From: Acanthosepion lycidas
Lineage: Eukaryota; Mollusca; Cephalopoda; Sepiida; Sepiidae
Length of the DNA stretch: 64,000 bases
Assembly (NCBI GenBank): GCA_963932145.1
Contig: OZ010582.1
Span: 16,231,183-16,295,182, forward strand
Reading direction: 5' to 3'
Within the stretch, counting starts at the first letter, position 1. Every line of letters begins with the position of its first letter. The position numbers were made by a program, and so were the translations under genes. Shown here in pieces: positions 31,486-41,338 of this stretch. A model generated the notes under the pieces. It was given only the letters and a program-made list of their open reading frames with translations, was not told the DNA's origin and ran no database searches.

Positions 31486-31915
31486 TTACAAAGTCCGACA
31501 ATTATTTTAAGACGGTTTTTTTTTTTTTTTTACGTTTATACGTTCTTTTTATAGATACTAATATTTAAGTAAAGGCTCTGTTCATCATAAACAGTATTAA
31601 CTACATTTACCGGCCTGAACGTCCGAGAAATTTTCAAATCGAACCTGTATCCTATACAGAACCGTCATATAGCCTGACGTGCCTTTACCAATTGGGCCAC
31701 AGAGGAACGTTGGGTTAGAAAGGTCAGATTTTTTCTGTATTTAAACACAACTCTCCATGAATTCTATGAAAATTTCTCGGACATTCAGGCCGGTAAATGT
31801 TATTAATACTGTTTATTATAAACAGAGCATTTACTTAAATATTTGTATCTATAAAAAGAACGTATAAACATACAGATGTCTTAAAATAATTGTCTGACTT
31901 TGTTCATTTCAAAAT
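31481..31915. mobile_element. SINE-T head-to-head pair
   Basis: Minus-strand copy 31481-31710 (its complement has CTCTGTGGCCCAATTGG, GCACGTCAGGCTATATGACG, ACAGGTTCGATTTG). The plus-strand copy at 31750-31915 starts inside the body (ATTCTATGAAAATTTCTCGG) and lacks the tRNA-like head. Confidence 0.75.
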
Positions 31916-31989
31916 GTGCGACGTCATTTGTTTACATTTGGATACGCATCGAGCAGATAGGAAGGTACGAAAGAAAATCATGGAATATT

Positions 31990-32242
31990 GTATTTTAACA
32001 ACAGTAAAATCTACCTTGCTAACAGAAAACCTCCTCTGTGGCTCAATCGGTTAAGCACGTCAGGCTATATGATGGTTCCGTATAGTATACAGGTTCGATT
32101 CCTGTCGTAGGACGCATATTTTCTATGAAAATTTCTCGTATATTCAGGCGGATAAATGTCGTTAGTACTGCTTATTATACACAGAGTATTTACTTAAATA
32201 TTTGTATCTATAAAAAAAAAACGTATAAACATAAAAAATGTC

Positions 32243-32245
<3 letters not shown>
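31990..32245 (+). mobile_element. SINE-T copy, full head
   Basis: CCTCTGTGGCTCAATCGGTT (A box), GCACGTCAGGCTATATGATG, ACAGGTTCGATTCCTGTCG (B box), body to ACGTATAAACATAAAAAATG and TCTTAA, then (TA)n. Best preserved single copy. Confidence 0.75.

Positions 32246-32322
<77 letters not shown>
32246..32322. repeat. (TA)n microsatellite
   Basis: About 76 bp TA between the SINE-T tail and the left arm of PLE-G. Confidence 0.95.
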
Positions 32323-32324
<2 letters not shown>

Positions 32325-32580
32325 GAAAAACAAACCACTTTAAGGTACCATTACGATAATTTATTTCACCTAAATCCTTTTTTAAGGATTCAGGATCATC
32401 AGGTAAAACTTCCAACAACGAATTGAGAGAAAAAATGGGATTAGAAATTGGTGGGTACTGTAATTTTTGTAATTTAATAGAGGGGGTTGAGAGTGGTAGT
32501 TAAACAGACAATATAAAGTATAGGGAGGGGTTAATTTTATATCTCTCTTAAGTATGTTTTATATTGGTAAATGTACATAT
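32323..32580 (-). mobile_element. PLE-G left arm
   Basis: About 240 bp nearly identical, in inverted orientation, to 34195-34433. Examples are AAGGTACCATTACGATAATT, AATTGGTGGGTACTGTAATT and TAGGGAGGGGTTAATTTTAT with their complements at the right. Confidence 0.8.
32351..32406 (-). ncRNA. Type I hammerhead ribozyme motif, family G (left)
   Basis: Minus strand: stem I UUAC/GUAA, core CUGAUGA, stem II CCUGAAUCCUU against AAGGAUUUAGG (11 pairs, one G-U), GAAA, stem III AUAA/UUAU, cleavage triplet AUC. The only departure from the consensus is a U-U at the base of stem II. Confidence 0.7.
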
Positions 32581-32593
32581 GTATATGTATATG

Positions 32594-32630
<37 letters not shown>

Positions 32631-32739
32631 TCTTTTTATATTTTTTTTGTATGTAGGGTTTTGTGCTTATATATGAATGTATATCTATTTAAGGGTGTGT
32701 ATGTGTATATGAGTATGTCTCTATATATATGTATATATA

Positions 32740-32866
32740 TGTACGTATGATTAAATGGTTAGATTAATTTTTTGATATATAGATTTGTATATGGATATAT
32801 ATGAATTGTATATGTATGTATATGTGTATATATGTATGTGGATGTATATATGTGTGTGTGTATGTA

Positions 32867-32935
<69 letters not shown>

Positions 32936-33394
32936 ATGTATGTATATATGTGCGTACGTGCATGAATTGATTTTAAATGCAATATTGGGTCTTTCTAATG
33001 AAATTTATTTTCTTAATTTGTAATGTCCTTCTTTTGTAATATTCTATAGTTTAAATTTTGTTTTCTTCTGAAGGGAGTTTCATTTCTAAATTTATAATTT
33101 AAATTTAAATATACTTTGACTATTAATAATAGTAATAATATTAGCTAAACTCCTTTAAAATGAAACACTTCCGAAATCACATTGATAAAATTAAATTTTA
33201 ACTGTGAAATCTATATATATTTCAAATATTAAAATATAGATATATAGTTTATGTACGGGGATAAATGAATTTTTGTGTAAATTATCTCAAGTGTTTCTAT
33301 GGGTATTTTATTTTATTTTATTTTTTTTTTGACTTGTTAATCATCGTATGTATGTATGTATATGTGTATATGTGGATGTATATGTGTGTATGTA

Positions 33395-33453
<59 letters not shown>

Positions 33454-33860
33454 ATGTATATATGTTTGTACGTGCATGAACTGATTTTAAATGAAATATT
33501 GGGTCTTTCTATTGACATTTTAAATTTATTTTCTTAATTTGTAATGTCCTTCTTTTGTAATATTCTATAGTTTAAATTTTGTCTTCTTCTGAGGGGAGTT
33601 TCATTTCTAAATTGATAATTTAAATTTAAATATACCATTCTTTGACTATTAATAATAGTAATAATATTAGCTAAATTCCTTTAAAAGGAAACACTTCCGA
33701 AATCACATTGATAAAATTAAATTTTAACTGTGAAATCTATATATATTTTAAAATATAGATAAAGATTGTAAAATGTATATATAGTTTATGTACGAGGATA
33801 AATGAATTTTTGTGTAAATTATCTCAAGTGTTTCTATGGTTTTTTTTTTTTTGTTTTTTT
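32740..33860. repeat. Two tandem ~535-bp units with TA/GT cores
   Basis: TGTATGTATATATG..GTACGTGCATGAA(T/C)TGATTTT and the following 290 bp (ATATTGGGTCTTTCTA, TTTGTAATATTCTATAG, GGGAGTTTCATTTCTAAATT) occur at about 32815-33300 and again at about 33350-33840. They lie between the two PLE-G arms. Frames over them are simple-sequence. Confidence 0.85.
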
Positions 33861-34194
33861 TTTTATATTGTGGAAATACAATTAGTCAGGTGAATAAACT
33901 ATTAAAATTTTAAATATTTCTTTATGTCCTAGATAAATATGTTTATTACAATAATAGTTAAGTTAATAACAAAATTTTTTTCAGACATCGAATTTTCTAT
34001 CAAACATTGTAAACCATCTTTTACATAATTTTGTTAAAACAAAATTATAACAACTCCATCTCTCTTTCCCCCTCCCCCTATCTCTCTCTTTACCATAAGA
34101 CTCACTTGTATACATTTTCTACAATTCATTTCCGTTTTATTAACCATCTAAAGAGGTCAAGGTTCTGTCACTCCTCCTACTTCAATATAAAACA
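33861..34194. other. No gene seen
   Basis: AT-rich, with one CT-rich run at 34060-34095. Confidence 0.4.
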
Positions 34195-34460
34195 TACTTA
34201 AGAGAGATATAAAATTAACCCCTCCCTATACTTTATATTGTCTGTTTAACTACCACTCTCAACCCCCTCGATTAAATTACAAAAATTACAGTACCCACCA
34301 ATTTCTAATCCCATTTTTTCTCTCAATTCGTTGTTGGAAGTTTTACCTGATGATCCTGAATCCTTAAAAATGGATTTAGGTGAAATAAATTATCGTAATG
34401 GTACCTTAAAGTGGTTTGTTTTTCATTACATATTAGCTCTGTCCTAACATTGAGCTCTCA
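34195..34460 (+). mobile_element. PLE-G right arm
   Basis: Mirror of 32323-32580. It continues to TAGCTCTGTCCTAACATTGA with GCTC, a form of the hairpin shared by other PLE-type ends here. Confidence 0.8.
34343..34398 (+). ncRNA. Type I hammerhead ribozyme motif, family G (right)
   Basis: Stem I UUAC (34343-34346) with GUAA (34395-34398), core CUGAUGA (34347-34353), stem II CCUGAAUCC/GGAUUUAGG (nine pairs), GAAA (34382-34385), stem III AUAA-A-UUAU, cleavage triplet AUC. All core positions are intact. Confidence 0.7.
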
Positions 34461-34513
34461 GGATTTCATCCTCTTTGGATTTACCAATTCGGTTTACCAA
34501 GTTCCTTATAACT

Positions 34514-34518
<5 letters not shown>

Positions 34519-34581
<63 letters not shown>
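34519..34581. repeat. (TA)n microsatellite
   Basis: About 62 bp TA. Confidence 0.95.
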
Positions 34582-34582
<1 letters not shown>

Positions 34583-34589
34583 CTGATGA

Positions 34590-35220
34590 TAGAAACGAAT
34601 ACTTTCCTTCTATTATTTATCGGTGGCTGAGATCTCAGATTATGTAGGAATGGTCAGGTTAGTTACGATAATTTGATCAAAAAGAACACTTCAGCCTTCC
34701 TTCTGCAAACCATATCTAGTTTGTAATGTATAAAATACTCAAAGGAATGGAAATAAATACAGGAGTGAATTATTGGAAACTCTGCCAAAAGACGTCAACG
34801 CCCAAAATTAGAATAAGAAACTGCAAAAAACGAAAATTAATACATTTTAAGGAAATGTAATTGAAGAAAATCAAGAAAGACAAATATTTAAAGAATGGAA
34901 ACATTTCATGTAAAAAAAAAAATTCAGTGGAAATTTAAATTTCCGGAATTAATTTAAGAAAGTCTTTGAGTAAATAAAAGATGCCTCGGATTACTTAACG
35001 AATTTACAAATAAAAACAAATGAATTTTGCGAAATAAAGAAAAAAGAATAAAAAAAAGTTGTTAGACACAAAGAAATGAACCAATAAATGTAAACAAAAT
35101 AAAGAGTTGAAGAAAAAAGAAAATGGGAATAAATAAATAAGTAAGAAAGAAAGAATAAGAAAACGAAAGAGAGGTAAAGGCAGATGAAGATAAAAGAGAC
35201 TACAAGAAGAAACTGATGAA
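34590..35220. other. No gene seen; A-rich
   Basis: Strongly A-rich on the plus strand, grading into the purine tract. Confidence 0.4.
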
Positions 35221-35224
35221 GAAT

Positions 35225-35765
35225 AAGACGAGTAGGAAGAAAGGAATGTAAGAAGATCATAGACTTGTTGTTGTTGTTGATGATGATGGTGATGATGATG
35301 ATAATGATGATGATACTACAAAAATTAAAAGAAGGAAAAAGTAGACTGAACAAATACATGGAGAAAAAAAACGATGATGAAAGAATACAAGAAGATGAAG
35401 GAGAAGAAGAAGCACGAGAAGGAGGAGGAATAAAGAAGAAGAAGAAGAAGAAGAAGAAGAAGAAGAAGAAGAAGCACGAGAAGGAGAAGGAAGGAATGAA
35501 GAAGAAGCACGAGAAGGAGGAGGAAGGAATGAAGAAGAAGCACGAGAAGTAGGAGGAAGGAATGAAGAAGAAAGGAATGAAGAAGAAGAAGAAGAAGAAG
35601 AAGAAGGACGATGAAATGAAAAAGAAGAAGAAAGGAATGAAGAAAAAGAAGGGAATGATGACGAAGAAGAAGGAGAATGAGGAAGTAATGAATAAGAAGA
35701 AGGAGAAGGAGGAGGAAGGAATGAAGAAGAAGAAGAAGAAGAAGAAGAAGAAGAAGAAGAAGAAT
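35225..35765. repeat. GAA-rich purine tract with GAT/GTT triplets at its left
   Basis: GTTGTT and GATGAT triplets (35268-35317) precede about 370 bp of GAA/GAG/GGA on the plus strand with few pyrimidines. Units like AGCACGAGAAGGAG and GGAAGGAATGAAGA recur. Frames of up to 262 codons in it are triplet-repeat artefacts. Confidence 0.95.
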
Positions 35766-35814
35766 ATCGTTTTTGACATTTATTAACGTCAAAAAACGCC
35801 ATTATTTAAGTTTA

Positions 35815-35880
35815 AAAATCATGAGGTCAATTTAAATACCTGACCAGGGTTTCGACCTGGCTATCTCTTCGGCCGAACGC
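35815..35880 (-). mobile_element. tRNA-like fragment (possible SINE head)
   Basis: Minus strand contains GCGTTCGGCCGAAGAGATAG and a T-arm-like CCAGG/CCTGG stem enclosing TCGAAAC. It has no anticodon arm or acceptor stem. Confidence 0.35.
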
Positions 35881-35884
35881 TTTA

Positions 35885-36350
35885 TTTAAAAAAAAAAACA
35901 AAAAAAAAACATAAAGAATGCTACATAATTAACTTTCAAAAAATAAAAAGGGGTATGATTATTGAAGACAGGACATTGGGTGTAATGGGAAGGGAAGTGG
36001 AAAAGGAAGTGAAGAAAAGAATGGAAAGAGACAGCAATGTAAATGTATTGTAAATGTATACAGTAAAAAGAGAAATCAAATATGGGAGCAGCGATTCTAA
36101 AGGGTAACAGTGTTTTTGGTTTTTCTCTATTTGGCACATTTTAATACTACTTTTCCCTAGTCTGAATCAACTCTGACCATCAATACTTATTGATATTTAT
36201 TCGGAAAATTGAAACTAATTTTTGATAGGAGAATTTTATCTCCCACTACAGCCAAGCACAACCCTAAATAGATACAAAATTTAAAAGTTAACCAGTTTGT
36301 CTGACGATTGCAAAGGGAGTGAAATCCAAGGTGACTAAATCACATGAACG
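35885..36350. other. No gene seen
   Basis: A-rich start, otherwise unique. An 83-codon minus frame lacks motifs. Confidence 0.4.
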
Positions 36351-36354
36351 CAAC

Positions 36355-36425
36355 TAAATATGTTAGCTCCCTCGCTGATATTGAGCGCTTTCTAATAAGT
36401 GCCGCGCATATAAAATAGATAAATA
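36355..36425. mobile_element. Family J single end
   Basis: AAATATGTTAGCTCCCTCGC, TGATATTGAGCGCTTTCTAA and GTGC..GCGCATATAAAAT match the right arm of the 22438 pair. Confidence 0.6.
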
Positions 36426-36429
36426 ATAT

Positions 36430-36790
36430 ATATATAGGAATTGCATATTGTCATATAGGAAGCCAATGCGTAACTACCGACACAAAGGTTCGAGCGTGAC
36501 ACGTTGGACTTATAAATATTTTTCCGCCAGGTATATAAATAGCGGTGTGAGGCTACTGACTGCACTGATTGTTCAATGACTATTGAGTGGAACTATCCAG
36601 TCGAATTAGTGTGAATTAATGCTCGTCGATAAATTTGATTTAATATTTACTGGACGGTAAGCCAAGCCGTGATACAAACAAGGTGTTCACTGAAATGGTT
36701 AATTAGCATTGGTTGACTTTTACTTCTTCTTGTTAAGTATTTATATTAAGTCTAGAAGTATAATTAATTATTAATGGTCAGTGTACGTAT
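36430..36790. other. No gene seen; TATA-like element at about 36531
   Basis: GGTATATAAATAGCGG is followed by ACTGACTGCACTGATTG about 30 nt downstream, a TATA-plus-initiator arrangement. No transcript or frame follows, so this is only a suggestion of a promoter, possibly from a mobile element. Confidence 0.3.
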
Positions 36791-36794
36791 ATAT

Positions 36795-37314
<520 letters not shown>

Positions 37315-37559
37315 TTTTTAATGTACATCTGTACAATGTTTTGCCTCTATATGTCGCTTTCTTTAGATATCGTTCTGTATTTTTCTGCTCAGAATTTGTC
37401 ATATTTTAGGGTGAGGATTTAAGCGGAACATAGGTTTCCATAAAATTGATCAAATTTGTAGGGTTCCAATTAAGCATAGAAGGATGTGTAATCTGATCAA
37501 TCCTGATGAGTCATCTCATCTTCAGTCAATTTCTCACCGACGTGAACTGGCCTCTCTTT

Positions 37560-37925
37560 GGCTTTTCTACAACTATTTTCATAGCAACTGCTCTGACGTG
37601 ATTTTTTTTCCTGATACCCTGACTACATGAATTTAAGCTTATATATATTGGCATCTAGGTCCGAACCTTTTACTGCTGAAATAGATAAACTCAACTGAAA
37701 CTTCAACCGTTTCTTTTCTCGCACCTCCCACCCGTGGAATTCTCTTCGTTTTAGTTGATTCCCTGATAACTAGAATCTTCAAAATTTTAAATGCAATGTC
37801 AATCACCATCTTCGGTTTTCTTGAATCCCGTTCATCTTTTGACGTTTTCTCAAGCCTTCCTCTACTCAGTGTTCTCTTTCACTTCCTGTAACCCCCTGCC
37901 TACTAGTGACATTCCCACCTTTTCT
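37560..37925 (+). pseudogene. LINE-Y 3' end fragment
   Basis: Decayed coding for FHSNCSDVIFF..TLTT*I, FLAPPTRGILF-like and KMQCQSPSSVF-like stretches parallels the copies at 38500, 49425 and 60690. The 3' part CTGTAACCCCCTGCC and ACTAGTGACATTCCCACC is shared with 13165-13480. Confidence 0.6.
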
Positions 37926-37929
37926 TGGG

Positions 37930-38495
37930 GTGAAAGGATTTAAAAATAAAATAAATGGTATTCCGAAAGTGCAAGATCAATACGGTAAGTGTACTAGGGC
38001 CTCCCATCTAAGCGGTACCAATATATGTAAGGTCTGTAAAAATACTTATGAGGTCCAGCGTTGTCGTGATGGAAGACATCTGATTGCTCAATTCTGGAAA
38101 CGTCTATTAATTGCTGAATCGAATCGGTCCAAATCAGAAGAATACTTGTCTAGTTTCAAGGTTTTATTCACCCTTAATCTTATCATATAAATTGCATCGC
38201 CTTCTTTGGATGTGGATTGGCTTTTTGAGTGGTTAATGGTGGCATATTCATCGCCCTACTAATCAGTTCATTCCCCAGTCGCCTGTAATTGTTCTTTTCG
38301 AGAAAAAAAAGTCATTATTTTTGGATTTGAGCAAAGAATAGAAGATGGAAATGTGGACCATACATTTTCTCCTTAAAACATTAGACACCCAACCATCTTA
38401 ATGATTCACATATACAAGTGTTTTCAAATTATAACGTTCCTTTTAGATGCACGGATTTCCTGTGGTGTCTCGCTTCGTGTGACCTGGATTATGAC
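37930..38495. other. No gene seen
   Basis: A 94-codon frame (37906-38190) has no recognisable motif and overlaps the LINE tail. Confidence 0.4.
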
Positions 38496-38499
38496 AAGG

Positions 38500-38830
38500 G
38501 ATTACAGAGAGTGAGAGCAAGAGTAAAGAGGGGCGTTTGAAGAAAAAATATAGAGAAGGACGGGGATCAGGATCAAGGCATCAGAATATGTCGATTGACA
38601 CTACATTTGAATGTTTGAAGATTATAGCTATCAGGGAAGCAAGTAAGAGGAAGGCTGTTCCATTGTCGGGAAGTACAAGAAGCTGTTGGAGTAAAAGAGG
38701 CGGTTAATTTTAACTGTTTCGACAATGAAAGCGTGAGGCCGAGATGCCAATCTAGTAGCACGCTTAAATTCATGCATTTGGGGTACCATTGTAAGTACCT
38801 CGTCAGAGCAGTTGCCATGTAGTAAAGACA
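38500..38830 (-). pseudogene. LINE-Y reverse transcriptase ORF, C-terminal end
   Basis: Minus frame 38573-38842 reads FCLYYMATALTRYLQWYPKC, MNLSVLLDWHLGLTLSLSKQ, LKLTASFTPTASCTSRQWNS, LPLTCFPDSYNLQTFKCSVN, RHILMP and a stop. The RQWNSLP..CFP..YNLQTFK.SVNRH block is a typical terminus of non-LTR retrotransposon polymerases. One of the cleaner copies, but 5' truncated. Confidence 0.75.
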
Positions 38831-38928
38831 GAAGGAAGCCAAATCACGTCTGTGAGAAAGAAACTGTAGACGAGATTTCTGCTCGGTATTTTAATTTGTA
38901 TATTTCCAAAGACTCTAGGTCTGCTGTT

Positions 38929-39450
38929 ATACACCCATGGACAAAATTATGGGGCAGCTGTAGAAAAGTTAAAAATATGATAGAAACTCATACATATATT
39001 AACTTAAAACAGTATAAGCATTCTTGAATTGACGTTTCACTGGCATTTATGGTAAGAGTGGGTACCAATAATGATTTGTGTTCATTTTTACTTATTTAAC
39101 ATAAGTGGCAAAACCATTTATTTGAAATTCAATCTGTAGTGCTAAAATTTAAGCTGTAATGCTAAATTTTGTTCTCATTTTTTAGTAAGAAGCTGAGTAT
39201 CAATTTATTTCCTTTATTAGTTGAAGCTAATTTATTGAGCATAATTGATTTTATTACGCCTATTAATACTGCATTTTTATTGAATAGAAAATTACCACTA
39301 TTTTTTTTATTTTTTTTTATCAGATATTTGGAACCCTTGGAGTTATGTTCGTCGAAGAGTTGGGGAAGCATATGATCCACAATGTATTGCCCCAACATTA
39401 AAATTTGGAGGTCGAGCGTAATGGTGTGGGGTTTCATGTCGTCTTCCGGG
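38929..39450 (+). mobile_element. Tc1-like element, internally deleted copy
   Basis: TACACCCATGGACAAAATTA plus TGGGG resembles Tc1-type terminal repeats. A leader (ATTTAACATAAGTGGCAAAA, ATCTGTAGTGCTAAAATTTA) runs to 39200, then jumps into the 3' part of an intron (TTGAAGCTAATTTATTGAGC to TTTTATCAG), then coding for WNPWSYVRRRVGEAYDPQCI, APTLKFGG, VMVWGFMSSSG. Confidence 0.7.
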
Positions 39451-39454
39451 ATGT

Positions 39455-40720
39455 TTTTTTTAACTTATTTAGCATAAGTAGCAAAATAATTTATTTGAAA
39501 TTTAATCTGTAGTGCTAAAATTTAATCTGTAGCGCTAAATCTTTTCTAATTTTTTAGTAACAACTTTAGTATCAATTTATAAGGGCTTCTTATTTGTTGA
39601 AAATGTTTCCTAAGAAAAACATTCCTGAAACTAAAAGATTTAACCCATGTCAACATTGCAAGAAAAGTGAAATGCTCAAGAAATGGTGTACAAACAAGAA
39701 TTAAAAGATAAAACAAAACCAATTCTTTCAAAAATTGTAATGATTACGGTTGGAAAAGGTGTACAAACTCATAGGAAGTCAGACTTCTGACAAGGATATC
39801 TCTGGGTGATAAGAAAAAATCTCTTGTAACGTGACTAATGAATTTTGACAGGCAACAAAGTAATGTCGACTCGCGCAGTGAGAAGAAGGTTAGTAGAAGC
39901 TGGCCTTAAAGGATGTAAAGATAGAAAAAAACATTGCTGTCTGAGGTTAATACGAAAAGGTTACTTTCTTTTGCAAAAGAGCATCACAATTGGACGGCTG
40001 AGGATTGGACCAAAGTTGTCTGGTCTGATGAAAGCAACTTTGAAGTAATTTCCTTTATTAATCGAAGCTAATTTATTGAGCATAATTGATTTTATTACGC
40101 CTATTAATAATGTATTTTTATTGAATAGAAAATTATTCCTATTTTTTTTTTTTTTTATCAGATTTTTGGAACCCCTGGAGTTATATTCGTTGAAGATTGA
40201 GAGAAGCATATGATGCTCAATGTATTGCCCCAACTGTAAAATTTGGAGGTGGGAGCGTAATGGTTTGGGGCTGCATGTCGTCATCCGGGAGAGGAATTTT
40301 ATTCACATGTGATGGTAGAATGAATTCCAACACTTACACAAGCATATTAGACCAATGTTACTGACATTCATTAGAGAACATTTTCAGCAATAACATATGC
40401 AGTAATCCTCCAACGAGACAACGCACCATGCTACACATCCAGAGTTTTGAAGGTTTGGTTTGAAAAAAAAAAGAAGTGAGGGTAATGAAGTGGCCTCCTC
40501 AATCCACTGACCTGAATCGCATTGAACATATGTGGTCATGCTCAGATACAAGAGGGAGGGTTCACAAATATTCTTCATAATGTGTTTGAAAGCCAAACTT
40601 CATGAAGAATGGAAGAAGATCGAGCCATTTACTTGTGCTAAGCGGGTCTCCAATATGCAAAAGCGGATAAAGGCAATTATAAATTCAAAAGGCGCCCACA
40701 CCAATTATTAAATATAGGTT
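39455..40720 (+). pseudogene. Tc1-like transposase gene with an intron
   Basis: The leader matches the previous copy. Exon 1 includes KVMSTRAVRRRLVEAGLKGC then KDRKKH (HTH region) and, in another frame, HHNWTAEDWTKVVWSDESNFE with the first catalytic Asp. After the intron, exon 2 encodes WNPWSYIR, REAYDAQCIAPTVKFGGGSV, MVWGCMSSSGRGILFTCDGR, MNSNTYTSIL, RDNAPCYTSRVLKVW (second Asp) and WPPQSTDLNRIEHMW (third acidic residue). Several frameshifts and stops make it non-functional. The right terminal repeat was not found. Confidence 0.8.
40045..40161 (+). other. 117-nt GT-AG intron in the Tc1-like transposase
   Basis: Removing GTAATTTCCTTTA..TTTTTTTATCAG joins WSDESNFE to IFGTPGVIFV, which matches the family pattern WSDES.F.IFG..G..YVRR. 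A long T-run precedes TATCAG, a good polypyrimidine tract. The same intron 3' part is in the deleted copy at 39200-39331. Confidence 0.7.
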
Positions 40721-40884
40721 AAATTTACTTTAAATTCTGCGTTATTTTTCTTTAAACGATAAAATAAATGACTTTTAATTTCCAGTTCGTTGCATTTACT
40801 TTTTTAAAAAAATGCTCAGTATAAAGTAGAGCAATATATATATATATTTTTTTATTATAAGAAATGATAATAAAATATTTTGAA

Positions 40885-40940
40885 ATCGCTACACAAAAGC
40901 TTTCATGTTTCAATATTAGGATTGTACTTCTTCGGGCAAT
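40885..40940 (-). ncRNA. Hammerhead-like motif, family E copy 2
   Basis: Minus strand: stem I AUUGC/GCGAU (one G-U pair), core CCGAAGA (U4 lost), stem II AGUAC.., GAAA, stem III ACAUGAAAG/CUUUUGUGU, a nine-pair self-complement without a loop, cleavage triplet GUA. The changed core base predicts inactivity. Confidence 0.55.
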
Positions 40941-41011
40941 GGTAAGTAACTGGTGATTAAATGAGGAAGTAGTGATTGAAAAAAACATTAATTATTTACC
41001 AGTTACTTACC

Positions 41012-41067
41012 ATCGCCTGAAGAAGTACAATCATAGCACTGAAACATGAAATTATTTGTGTAGCGAT
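41012..41067 (+). ncRNA. Type I hammerhead ribozyme motif, family E copy 1
   Basis: Stem I AUCGC (41012-41016) pairs perfectly with GCGAU (41063-41067). Core CUGAAGA (41017-41023), stem II AGU/ACU base with inner loop, GAAA (41041-41044), stem III ACAU/GUGU, cleavage triplet GUA. All core positions match the type I consensus. Confidence 0.7.
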
Positions 41068-41085
41068 TTCAACGTAATAAAAATA

Positions 41086-41338
41086 ATATATATATATGTG
41101 TGTGTGTGTGTGCGTGTGCGTGTGTGTATGTGTAAAGAGAAGAGGAAAAAGTATTGTTGCCCGAGGCGGTCCGTCCTCTGAGGGACTTTATCAAGGAAAA
41201 TGTAAAGATTTATTTTGCTGCACGTGTCTATATAAAAGAGCATTGTTTTATCAAGATTTTTTCATTTGAGAATATTCACGATTATTCCTCAAATTGTTGA
41301 AAGTTCAATCAAATCCTGGAAGAAATGAAGTGCCATAA
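41086..41338 (+). mobile_element. (TA)(GT) tract and 5' flank of the long PLE frame
   Basis: TA then GT with CG interruptions to about 41135. On the minus strand, 41160-41198 reads UUGAUAAAGUCC, CUCAGA, GGACGGACC, a decayed hammerhead-like hairpin (stem II GUCC/GGAC). No coding up to 41338. Confidence 0.5.

Larger units (their letters stand above)
40808..41085. mobile_element. PLE-E inverted pair
   Basis: Starts with the shared hairpin ATGCTCAGTATAAAGTAGAG. Arms TTGAAATCGCTACACAAAAG...GATTGTACTTCTTCGGGCAA and TGGTAAGTAACTGGT mirror ACCAGTTACTTACCATCGCC...TGTGTAGCGATTTCAA. (TA)n sits at both edges. Confidence 0.8.

Noticed and set aside
35000-35800. Reading frames of up to 262 codons rich in Phe/Ser or Lys/Glu
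   Set aside because: They run through GAA/GAT triplet repeats in several frames and both strands. This is composition, not coding.
37490-37560. CTGATGAGTCATC as a hammerhead core
   Set aside because: No GAAA follows at a suitable distance and no stem II forms.
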